Positions 38,938 through 46,742 of a stretch of 64,000 nt of DNA are shown here, piece by piece. The DNA comes from Solirubrobacterales bacterium (GTDB taxonomy: Bacteria; Actinomycetota; Thermoleophilia; Solirubrobacterales; Solirubrobacteraceae), in assembly GCA_027315255.1 (NCBI GenBank), contig DAHUYL010000126.1:1-64000 (forward strand), read 5' to 3'. A program made the translations under genes and the position numbers. The notes beneath the pieces are model-generated. The model saw only the letters and a list, made by a program, of their open reading frames with translations. It did not search any database and was not told the origin of the DNA. Numbering within the stretch: position 1 is the first letter of the stretch; every line of letters begins with the position of its first letter.

Positions 38938-40461
38938 ATGAATCTCACCCAGCTCACATCAAAGCTCACCCCCAAGGGTTGGCTCGCCGTCGGCGGCGCC
39001 GCAGCGGCGACGCTCGTGTTCTTCTACGTGCTGATCAGCATGGCCGGAACGCCGAGCTACACGACGCTGATGGCGGGCGTCGACCCGGCGCAGACGGGGA
39101 AGATCACGAGCGCGCTGTCCTCCGCCGGGATCGCCTACGAGCTCCAGAACAACGGCACCGCGATCGCGGTGCAGTCCGGCGAGGAGGCCCAGGCGCGGGT
39201 GTCACTCGCCACCGCCGGACTCCTGTCCGGGACCGGCACCTCGCCGTCGAGCGCGTTCCAGTCGTTCAACAACATGAGCCTAGGTGCCAGCAACCTGCAG
39301 CAGCAGGTCGGCTACCAGGTCGCGCTCGAGCAGCAGCTCGGCTCGACGATCGACACGATCCAGGGTGTCAGCTCCGCGCAGGTGCAGATCGCGATCCCCA
39401 CGCAGAGCGACCAGCTCTACTCGCCGACGCCGCAGGCTCCGAGCGCGTCGGTCCTGCTCGCCGACACCGGCGGCCTCGGCAGCTCGCAGCTGCGCGGGAT
39501 CGCCGACCTCGTCGCCAACGCGGTAACCGGCCTCAACGCCGACAAGGTGACGATCACCGACCAGACGGGTCAGCTGCTGTGGCCCACCTCGAGCAGTGCC
39601 AGCACCGGACTGCTGGCGACCGAGCAGGCTCAGGCCGGTTACGACAGCCAGATGGCCGGGCAGCTGAACGCGATGCTCGCCTCGACGCTCGGCGCCGGCA
39701 AGGCGCAGGTGCAGGTCAGCGCGACGCTCGACGCCAATCAGATCACGGCCCAGTCGGTCACGTATGCGCGCAAGGGCACGCCGCTTCAGACGCAGACCTC
39801 GAAGGAGACGCTGACCGGCGCGAGCCCACCCTCGACGACGGGCACGGGCATCCCGGCTTATGCGGGTGGCGCGAGTGGCAACTCGAAGTACCTGAACCAG
39901 ACCTCGACCACCAACTACGGCGTCGACAAGACGGTCTCGCAGACGGTCGTGGCGCCCGGCAAGCTGCTGCGTCAGAGCGTGTCGGTGCTCGTCGACAAGT
40001 CGGTCCCGGCCTCCGAGCTTGCCTCGATCAAGAGGGCCGTAGAGGCTGCTGCCGGCTACCAGGCCAAGCGCGGCGACACGATCTCGGTCGCGCAGATCGC
40101 GTTCGCGAAGCTGCCGGCCGCGGCGCCGGCGGCTTCCTCGTCGACGACGAAGATGCTCGGCTACGCGAAGTACGTGCTGGTCGGCCTCGGCGCGCTGCTG
40201 TTCCTGTTCTTCACCAGCCGTGCGCTGCGCCGCCGCGAGAACGAGTCGTTCGCGGGTACGCCGACGTGGCTGCGCGAGCTCGAGGCGCCGCGGTCGCTGG
40301 CCGCCGTCGAGGCAGGCGCGCTCGATCCGCTCGAGCCCCAGGCGAAGGTCAGGCAGCTGCGCTCCCCCGTGCCGGTCGCCAAGCAGCAGATCGAGGACCT
40401 GATCGAGCGCGACCCCGATCGCGTCGCCAGCCAGGTCCGCGCCTGGATGAACGAGGACTGA
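38938..40461 (+). CDS. fliF: flagellar MS-ring protein
   Basis: YTTLMAGVDPAQTGKITSALSSAGIAYELQNNGTAIAV...SSAQVQIAIPTQ; C-terminal TM. Confidence 0.95.
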   Translation: MNLTQLTSKLTPKGWLAVGGAAAATLVFFYVLISMAGTPSYTTLMAGVDPAQTGKITSALSSAGIAYELQNNGTAIAVQSGEEAQARVSLATAGLLSGTGTSPSSAFQSFNNMSLGASNLQQQVGYQVALEQQLGSTIDTIQGVSSAQVQIAIPTQSDQLYSPTPQAPSASVLLADTGGLGSSQLRGIADLVANAVTGLNADKVTITDQTGQLLWPTSSSASTGLLATEQAQAGYDSQMAGQLNAMLASTLGAGKAQVQVSATLDANQITAQSVTYARKGTPLQTQTSKETLTGASPPSTTGTGIPAYAGGASGNSKYLNQTSTTNYGVDKTVSQTVVAPGKLLRQSVSVLVDKSVPASELASIKRAVEAAAGYQAKRGDTISVAQIAFAKLPAAAPAASSSTTKMLGYAKYVLVGLGALLFLFFTSRALRRRENESFAGTPTWLRELEAPRSLAAVEAGALDPLEPQAKVRQLRSPVPVAKQQIEDLIERDPDRVASQVRAWMNED

Positions 40462-40468
40462 GTGTCCG

Positions 40469-41557
40469 ATGGCCGTCGAGCTATATCAGCAGCCGCAGCC
40501 GCCGGCCCCCGGCAACAACGGCGCGCCGGGCGGCGGCGGGCAGACGCCCGCGACGCGGGGGCCCACGCTGCGCGGGCGCAAGAAGGCGGCGGTGCTGCTC
40601 GTCTCGCTGGGTCCCGATCGCGCGGCCCAGGTGTTCAAGCACCTGCACTTCGACGAGATCGAGACGCTGTCGCTGGAGATGGCCAAGCTGCAGCAGGTCG
40701 ACCCCACCCTGACCAGCAACGTGATGGAGGAGCTGGCCGCGACGGTGCAGGCGTACGACTCGCTCGCCGCCGGCGGCGTCGAGTACGCCCGCGAGGTGCT
40801 CGAACGCGCGATTGGCCACGAACGCGCCGCCGAGATCATCGGCCGGCTGTCGTCGGTGATCGAGATGCGGCCGTTCGAGTTCCTGCGCCGCACCCCGGCC
40901 GAGCAGATCATCACGTTCCTGCGCAACGAGGCGCCTCAGACCGTGGCGCTGGTCGTCGCCAACCTGCACACGACGCTTGCCGCGTCGGTGCTGTCGGCGC
41001 TGCCCGAGGCCGAGCAGGCGGAGATCGCCCTGCGGATCGCGCGGATGGGCGAGACCTCGCCCGACGTCGTGCGCCAGGTCGAGGAGGTGATGCGGGCCAA
41101 GCTGGCGACCGTCGTCCAGCAGGAATATTCGGCGGCCGGTGGCGTGAAGTCGCTCGCCGAGATCCTCAACCACGCCGATCGGCCGACCGAACGCAACGTG
41201 CTCGACTCGCTGACCGATACCGATGCGGAGCTGGCCGCCGAGGTTCGGCGACTGCTGTTCGTGTTCGAGGACATCATCAAGCTCGACGACCGCTCGATCC
41301 AGCTGGTGCTGCGCGAAGCCGACCAGAAGGACCTGGCGCTGGCGCTGCGCGGCGTCAGCGACGAGGTCAAGGAGCGGATTCTGCAGAACATGTCCGAACG
41401 CGGCGCGCAGATGCTGCTCGAGGAGATGGAGTACCAGCCGCCGCAGCGCAAGCGCGTGATCGAGGAGGCGCAGGGTCGGATCGTCGCGATCATCCGCAAG
41501 CTCGAGGAGGCCGGCGCGGTCGTGCTCTCGCGCGGGGACGCGGATGTCGTCCTCTGA
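40469..41557 (+). CDS. fliG: flagellar motor switch protein FliG
   Basis: RKKAAVLLVSLGPDRAAQVFKHLHFDEIETLSLEMAKL...FVFEDIIKLDDRSIQLVLREADQKDLALALRGVSDEVKERILQNMSERGAQML. Confidence 0.96.
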   Translation: MAVELYQQPQPPAPGNNGAPGGGGQTPATRGPTLRGRKKAAVLLVSLGPDRAAQVFKHLHFDEIETLSLEMAKLQQVDPTLTSNVMEELAATVQAYDSLAAGGVEYAREVLERAIGHERAAEIIGRLSSVIEMRPFEFLRRTPAEQIITFLRNEAPQTVALVVANLHTTLAASVLSALPEAEQAEIALRIARMGETSPDVVRQVEEVMRAKLATVVQQEYSAAGGVKSLAEILNHADRPTERNVLDSLTDTDAELAAEVRRLLFVFEDIIKLDDRSIQLVLREADQKDLALALRGVSDEVKERILQNMSERGAQMLLEEMEYQPPQRKRVIEEAQGRIVAIIRKLEEAGAVVLSRGDADVVL

Positions 41558-42236
41558 GCTGGCCCCGCCCGCGGCGCCGTCGCCTCCCGATGGCGCCGCC
41601 GTGCGCACGTTCGCATTCGCCCAGCTCGAGCGCCGGGCGGAGATCCCGCCCGGTGGCGCCGCCGACATCCTGTCCGCGGCGTGGGCGGAGGCGGAACGGG
41701 TCCGCGAGCGGGCGCGGCGCGAGGGCGAGGCCGCCGGACGCACCGAGGGACTGGCCGCGGCGAGCGCCGAGTCGGCCGGGGCGGTGGCCGCGCTCGGTTC
41801 CGCGATCCGAGCGCTGGCGGAGCTGCGCGAGGAGCTGATCGCGGCGGTCGAGCGTCAGGCGGCCGAGCTCGCGCTGCGACTCGCCGAGCAGATCGTCGCC
41901 GCCGCCATCGCGGTCGAGCCCGAGCGCGTCGTCGACGTCACCCGCAGCGCCCTGCGGCGACTGACCGACCGCCACCAGGTGACCGTGCTCGTCAACCCGT
42001 CGGACCTCGAGTTGCTGAGTGCCGCCGCCGAGCCGCTGGGGCAGGAGCTCGGCGGCATCGACCACTTCGCGGTGCAGGCGGACCGGCGGATCGCGCGCGG
42101 CGGGGCGATGGTGCGCACCGATTACGGCGAGCTCGACATGAGTGTCGGCGCCCAGCTGCAGACCGCCCGCGAGCTGATCGAGACGGCGCTGCGCGGAGAC
42201 GATCCCGACGCCGGCGAGCTCGACGATGCCACCTGA
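41544..42236 (+). CDS. fliH: flagellar assembly protein FliH
   Basis: Helical N-term plus LALRLAEQIVAAAIAVEPERVVDVTRSALRRLTDRHQVTVLVNPSDLELL. Confidence 0.88.
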   Translation: MSSSELAPPAAPSPPDGAAVRTFAFAQLERRAEIPPGGAADILSAAWAEAERVRERARREGEAAGRTEGLAAASAESAGAVAALGSAIRALAELREELIAAVERQAAELALRLAEQIVAAAIAVEPERVVDVTRSALRRLTDRHQVTVLVNPSDLELLSAAAEPLGQELGGIDHFAVQADRRIARGGAMVRTDYGELDMSVGAQLQTARELIETALRGDDPDAGELDDAT

Positions 42237-43692
42237 CACGGGTGCGCTCGAGCGGGCGGCGAGCGCCGTGCGGATCAGCGATCTCGCGCGCCGGCGCGGC
42301 CGCGTCGGAGACCTGATCGGCCTGATCGTCGAGGCGACCGGCCTCGAGGCCGAGATCGGCGAGGTGTGCCTCGTCGGCGGCGGCCGGCGGCGACCGAGGG
42401 TCGCCACCGAGGTGGTCGGCTTCCGCGGCGGTCGAACGCTGCTGATGCCGCTCGGAGAGCTCGGCGGGATCGGCCCCGGCACGCCCGTGACACCAACCGG
42501 CTCGCCCTTCCGGGTAGCGGTCGGGCCCGAGCTGCTGGGCCGCGTGATCGACGGCCTCGGGCAGCCGCTCGACGGACGCGGCGAGCTCGGAGCGAGCGAG
42601 CTGCGGACGAGCGATTCGGCACCGCCGGATGCGTTCACGCGCCCTCGCATCCGTGAGCGCGTCGGCCTCGGCGTGCGCGCACTCGACGCGCTGGTGCCCT
42701 GCGGGGTCGGGCAGCGGCTGGGGATCTTCGCCGGCTCGGGCGTCGGCAAGTCCTCGCTGCTCGGAATGATCGCACGCGCCACCACGGCCCAGGTCAACGT
42801 GATCGCGCTCGTCGGCGAGCGCGGCCGCGAGGTCCGCGAGTTCATCGAGCGCGACCTCGGTGACGCGCTCGGGCACTCGGTCGTCGTCGTCGCGACCTCC
42901 GACCAGCCGGCGCTCGTGCGGATTCGGGCCGCGTTCACGGCGACCGCGATCGCCGAGTACTTCCGCGATCAGGGCGCCGACGTGATGCTGATGATGGATT
43001 CCGTCACTCGGTTCGCGATGGCGCAGCGCGAGGTCGGACTCGCGATCGGCGAGCCGCCCGCGACGCGCGGCTATACGCCGAGCGTGTTCGCGCTGCTGCC
43101 GCGGCTGCTCGAGCGCGCCGGCACCAGCGCTCGAGGGTCGATCACCGGCATGTACACCGTGCTCGTCGACGGCGACGACATGAACGAGCCGATCGCGGAC
43201 GCCGTCCGCTCGATCCTCGACGGTCACATCGTGCTCACCCGCGCGCTCGCGCACGCGAGCCACTACCCCGCGATCGACGTCCTGCAGAGCGTTTCGCGGC
43301 TGATCGGCGAAGTCGTCTCCCGCGAGGTCCAGGATGCGGGCCAGCAGGTCCGGGCGGCGCTTGCCGCCTACCGGGAGAAGGAGGACCTGATCTCGATCGG
43401 CGCCTACCAGCGGGGAAGCGACCCGCTGGTCGACCGCGCGATCGCGGTCCGCCCCAAGCTCAACGCGTTCCTGCGGCAAGCCGTCGACGAGCGCTCGACC
43501 GCCGCCGACGCCGACGAGTCGGTGCTTGCGATCGGAGCAGAGCTGTCCGGGGACGGCACGCCCGATCCGGCCGCCACCGGGTCCGCGGCCTCCGGTCAGC
43601 CGAGCTCGATCGACCCCTCGGCGGCCGCGCCCGTCGCGTTCGGCTCGCCGGCGGGAGTTCCGAGCGCGATCCCGGCGCTCAACCTCGCCTGA
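42226..43692 (+). CDS. fliI: flagellum-specific ATPase FliI
   Basis: GQRLGIFAGSGVGKSSLLGMIARATTAQVNVIALVGERGREVREFIE. Confidence 0.95.
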   Translation: MPPDTGALERAASAVRISDLARRRGRVGDLIGLIVEATGLEAEIGEVCLVGGGRRRPRVATEVVGFRGGRTLLMPLGELGGIGPGTPVTPTGSPFRVAVGPELLGRVIDGLGQPLDGRGELGASELRTSDSAPPDAFTRPRIRERVGLGVRALDALVPCGVGQRLGIFAGSGVGKSSLLGMIARATTAQVNVIALVGERGREVREFIERDLGDALGHSVVVVATSDQPALVRIRAAFTATAIAEYFRDQGADVMLMMDSVTRFAMAQREVGLAIGEPPATRGYTPSVFALLPRLLERAGTSARGSITGMYTVLVDGDDMNEPIADAVRSILDGHIVLTRALAHASHYPAIDVLQSVSRLIGEVVSREVQDAGQQVRAALAAYREKEDLISIGAYQRGSDPLVDRAIAVRPKLNAFLRQAVDERSTAADADESVLAIGAELSGDGTPDPAATGSAASGQPSSIDPSAAAPVAFGSPAGVPSAIPALNLA

Positions 43693-43697
43693 ACCGG

Positions 43698-43970
43698 CTA
43701 ATCGTCGAGGTTCTCGACGATCTCGTTGGCCCTCGACCACTGCCCTGGCGGCACGACGAGGTAGACATCGCCGCGACCGAATCTGTCCACCGGGCTGTCG
43801 GCGACGCAACAGGCGTCGACGCCGAGCTCGCGAAGCCGGTCGCGCCATGCGACCGCGGTCCCCCGGTCCTCGAACGTGACGACCGTCTCCCATCCATCCA
43901 GCCGAGGATCGCCGACCTGGATCGCCGGCTCCTTCGCTCGGCCTGATCTGCGGAAGCGGGGCAGAGACAT
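43698..43970 (-). CDS. hypothetical protein (DUF-type)
   Basis: MSLPRFRRSGRAKEPAIQVGDPRLDGWETVVTFEDRGTAVAWRDRLRELGVDACCVADSP; antisense to flagellar genes. Confidence 0.65.
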   Translation of the reverse strand: MSLPRFRRSGRAKEPAIQVGDPRLDGWETVVTFEDRGTAVAWRDRLRELGVDACCVADSPVDRFGRGDVYLVVPPGQWSRANEIVENLDD

Positions 43971-44073
43971 GACGCAAGCGTATGCGCCACGGTGACATCC
44001 GTGCCTCGCGCGAACGTGCGTGACAGCGGGAGGTTGCGAGGGTACGCTCAGTTCGATCGCCAGCGGACGACCC

Positions 44074-45354
44074 ATGATCGACGAGGTCCCGGTCAGCACC
44101 GGTGCAGGTGACGCTCCGCGCGCAGGACGGCGCAGAGCGAACGAACTGCGGGCGTTGAGCAGGCTTGCGTTCCAGGAGCTGCAGGCGTTTCCGGGCGCGG
44201 TCCGCGACATGCACCTGGGGATCGCCGGACGAGCGTTCCGAGGAGCGGGGCCAACAGCCCGCCCGGTCAAGCTGATGCACGACTCGATCGCGCGGACGGC
44301 TTACGGCGCCGTGTCCTCCGGCGCCCAGCTGGTTGGACGGCTCGTCGATGCGACGATCGAGGCGCGGGGGATCGGACGCGACCGCGAGCTGTCTGCCACG
44401 CGCGGCGGGAGCAGCGTGATCGCAGCCCTCAACGGGCTGATCGGCGATCGGCTCGAGCGGACCGGCAGCGAGCTTCACCAGTCCGTCTCGGTGCGCGTGC
44501 ACGGCCGGCCGGTCCCGCTCGACACGGGTGCGCTGAGCGAGGCGTTCCCGGAGGCGACGCCGCGGCTGGTCGTGTTCCTGCACGGCCTGATGGGAACCGA
44601 GTTCCTGTGGGAGTGGGGCGGCGAGCGTCGTGGCGATACCTACGGCGCACGCCTCGCCGCCGAGCTCTGCCTGACCCCGATCTATCTGCGCTACAACAGC
44701 GGCCTGCACATCTCCGAGAGCGGCCGGTCGGTCGCGTCGCTACTCGATCAGCTGATCGCAGCGTGGCCGGCCGAGGTGCGCGAGATCGCGTTCGTCGGCC
44801 ACTCGATGGGTGGCCTGGTCGCCCGCAGCGCCTGCCACCACGGCTCCGAGACGGGACAGCGATGGCCGGAGCGCGTCCACCAGATCGTCTCGCTGGGCAC
44901 GCCGCACCTCGGCGCGCCGCTGGCGCAGGCGACTCACCTCGCCGCCGAGGCCTTCTCCACGCTGCCCGAGACGCGGATGCTCGGGGCGTTCCTGCGCCGG
45001 CGGTCCTCCGGCATCCGCGACCTCCGTCACGGCTCGCTGGTCGACGAGGACTGGCGGGACCGCGACCCCGACGCGCTTCGCGCGGCCGTCTGCAAGGAGG
45101 TGCCGCCGCTGCCGGGAGCCACGCACTACTTCGTCTCGGCCACGATCACGCGCAGTCCGAACCATCCGTTTGGGCGACTGCTCGGCGACATCCTCGTGCT
45201 GGTACCCAGCGCCACCGCGCAGGGCCGCACACGACGGTTCCCGTTCGAAGCCGAGCATCACCACCACCTTGCGCCGGCCCACCACCTCTCGCTGCTCAAC
45301 CATCCGGACGTGTACGCGCGTCTGCGCGAATGGCTCGAGCCTCGGGGCGGCTGA
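44074..45354 (+). CDS. alpha/beta hydrolase (PGAP1/lipase-like)
   Basis: RLVVFLHGLMGTEFLWEWGG...VREIAFVGHSMGGLVARSACHH. Confidence 0.88.
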   Translation: MIDEVPVSTGAGDAPRAGRRRANELRALSRLAFQELQAFPGAVRDMHLGIAGRAFRGAGPTARPVKLMHDSIARTAYGAVSSGAQLVGRLVDATIEARGIGRDRELSATRGGSSVIAALNGLIGDRLERTGSELHQSVSVRVHGRPVPLDTGALSEAFPEATPRLVVFLHGLMGTEFLWEWGGERRGDTYGARLAAELCLTPIYLRYNSGLHISESGRSVASLLDQLIAAWPAEVREIAFVGHSMGGLVARSACHHGSETGQRWPERVHQIVSLGTPHLGAPLAQATHLAAEAFSTLPETRMLGAFLRRRSSGIRDLRHGSLVDEDWRDRDPDALRAAVCKEVPPLPGATHYFVSATITRSPNHPFGRLLGDILVLVPSATAQGRTRRFPFEAEHHHHLAPAHHLSLLNHPDVYARLREWLEPRGG

Positions 45355-45506
45355 CCACCGAGAGCCCCCGGGGACCTGTCTGCGTACGTTTCGGCACCGC
45401 GGGTCCGCGCTGTGCGACGATCGATCATCGGGCACAACCGGCGGCCACTGGGACTGGCGCGCCCGCCTACGGTGAGCGAAGTCTCGAAGCGGACAGGAGG
45501 CGACCC

Positions 45507-46172
45507 ATGGGATTCCTGGATCGCATCAGAGGAGCAGCGGAGTCGGTGCAGGCAACCACCGGCAAGGTTGGCATCGGCGCTTCCGCCGGCCAGATGGCGC
45601 TGGCCAGCAGGGCCCAGAAGCTGACCAAGGTCGGCATCGACACGCCCGCGCGGATCGACTCGATGACCGCCACTGGAAACACGGACGCTCCGGGCGGCAC
45701 CGAATACGACATCGGGCTGACCGTGATGCCGGCCGGCGGCGACGCCTGTCAGGTCACCATCAACCAGTACATCTACCCGTCGAACCCGTTCGCCGAGGGC
45801 GAGAGCGTGACCGTGAAGGTCGACGCAATCCCACTGATCCTGGGGAATCACGCCCCTTCCGTCAAGCCGCACCCAGTTGAATCTGCCAACCCCCGCGATT
45901 GGCGGGGGTGGGCAGCTCAGACCACCTCACAGGTAGCTGTGGCTGCCATCCCCCCGCTAAGACGGGGGGTTGGCAGATTCGAACCGGTGTGCCGGTCGCC
46001 TCGAGTCCGGCCGCGGGCGGGATCAGACGCACACGACCCCCGCCGGCGCGTGCGGCCGGCAGGCGGTCCCGGACGATCAGGCGGTCCCGGACGAAGCGTC
46101 GCCACCGATGACGACCAGAGTCTCCGGAAGCTCACCGGCGCTGCCGGTGGGCGCGCGAACGAGTCGACCTGA
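45507..46172 (+). CDS. hypothetical small beta-domain protein, 3' end overwritten by repeat element
   Basis: MGFLDRIRGAAESVQATTGKVGIG...ARIDSMTATGNTDAPGGTEYDIGLTVMPAGGDACQVTINQYIYPSNPFAEGESVTVKVD; GGACAGGAGG RBS; frame then runs through the element (ESANPRDWRGWAAQ...). Confidence 0.6.
   Translation: MGFLDRIRGAAESVQATTGKVGIGASAGQMALASRAQKLTKVGIDTPARIDSMTATGNTDAPGGTEYDIGLTVMPAGGDACQVTINQYIYPSNPFAEGESVTVKVDAIPLILGNHAPSVKPHPVESANPRDWRGWAAQTTSQVAVAAIPPLRRGVGRFEPVCRSPRVRPRAGSDAHDPRRRVRPAGGPGRSGGPGRSVATDDDQSLRKLTGAAGGRANEST
45879..45980 (+). repeat. three-hairpin repeat element, copy 2
   Basis: GAATCTGCCAACCCCC...GGGGGTTGGCAGATTC; hairpins at 45883-45915, 45928-45941 and 45943-45976; flank homology with copy 1 extends to about 46014. 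Confidence 0.9.
46060..46095. repeat. 18-bp tandem repeat next to element copy 2
   Basis: CAGGCGGTCCCGGACGAT / CAGGCGGTCCCGGACGAA. Confidence 0.9.
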
Positions 46173-46259
46173 TCGCCCCGACTGCGCGGCCTACAGCCGC
46201 AGCAGCGAACTGCGGAGCCCTTTGCCGATGGGCTCCCGAGACCGCCGCCGCGATCGTCG

Positions 46260-46287
46260 CTCAAGATGGCCCGCCGGCGGCCGATCA
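46260..46287 (+). promoter_or_regulatory. FliA/sigma28-like promoter for fliJ operon
   Basis: CTCAA-N15-GCCGATCA; overlaps the annotated ATG 46266. Confidence 0.55.
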
Positions 46288-46295
46288 AATGGCAC

Positions 46296-46742
46296 GTGAA
46301 CGGTTCCCCCTATCGCTTTCGGCTCGAGCGCGTTCGCGCGCTCCGCGAGCGTCACGAGGAGCAGGCAAAGCAGGAGCTGGCGACCGCGATGGCCCGCCGC
46401 CATCAGTGCGAGCAACGGGTCGACGACGCCGCTCAGCGGATCGAGATCGCCCGAGAGGCACAGACGCAGGTCGGAAGCTTCAGCCCTGAGGACCTGCTCG
46501 CCCGCCAGGCGTACCTGGAGCGGGTCGAGCACCTTCACGAGAGCGGTCTCGAGAGTCTCCGTCGGCACGAGGACGACGTCGCCGGGCGCCGCGAGGCGTT
46601 GACCGAAGCCGCACAGGCGCGGCAGGTGCTGGAGCGCCTCAAGGCCAAGGGACTCGCGCAGCATCAGCGCGAGCAGGCGAGGTTGGAGACCGTCGCGCTC
46701 GACGAAATCGCAATCAACGGACACCGGCGGAGGGCCGCATGA
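46296..46742 (+). CDS. fliJ: flagellar protein FliJ (GTG start proposed; longest ORF from 46266)
   Basis: YRFRLERVRALRERHEEQAKQELATAMARRHQCEQRVDDA coiled coil. Confidence 0.85.
   Translation: MNGSPYRFRLERVRALRERHEEQAKQELATAMARRHQCEQRVDDAAQRIEIAREAQTQVGSFSPEDLLARQAYLERVEHLHESGLESLRRHEDDVAGRREALTEAAQARQVLERLKAKGLAQHQREQARLETVALDEIAINGHRRRAA

Noticed and set aside
41992-44709. 905-aa minus-strand ORF
   Set aside because: Antisense to fliH, fliI and the hydrolase; Arg/Asp-rich composition with no domain
45976-46014. Intact tRNA gene
   Set aside because: Only the T-loop-like GGTTCGAATC matches; no acceptor, D or anticodon arms pair
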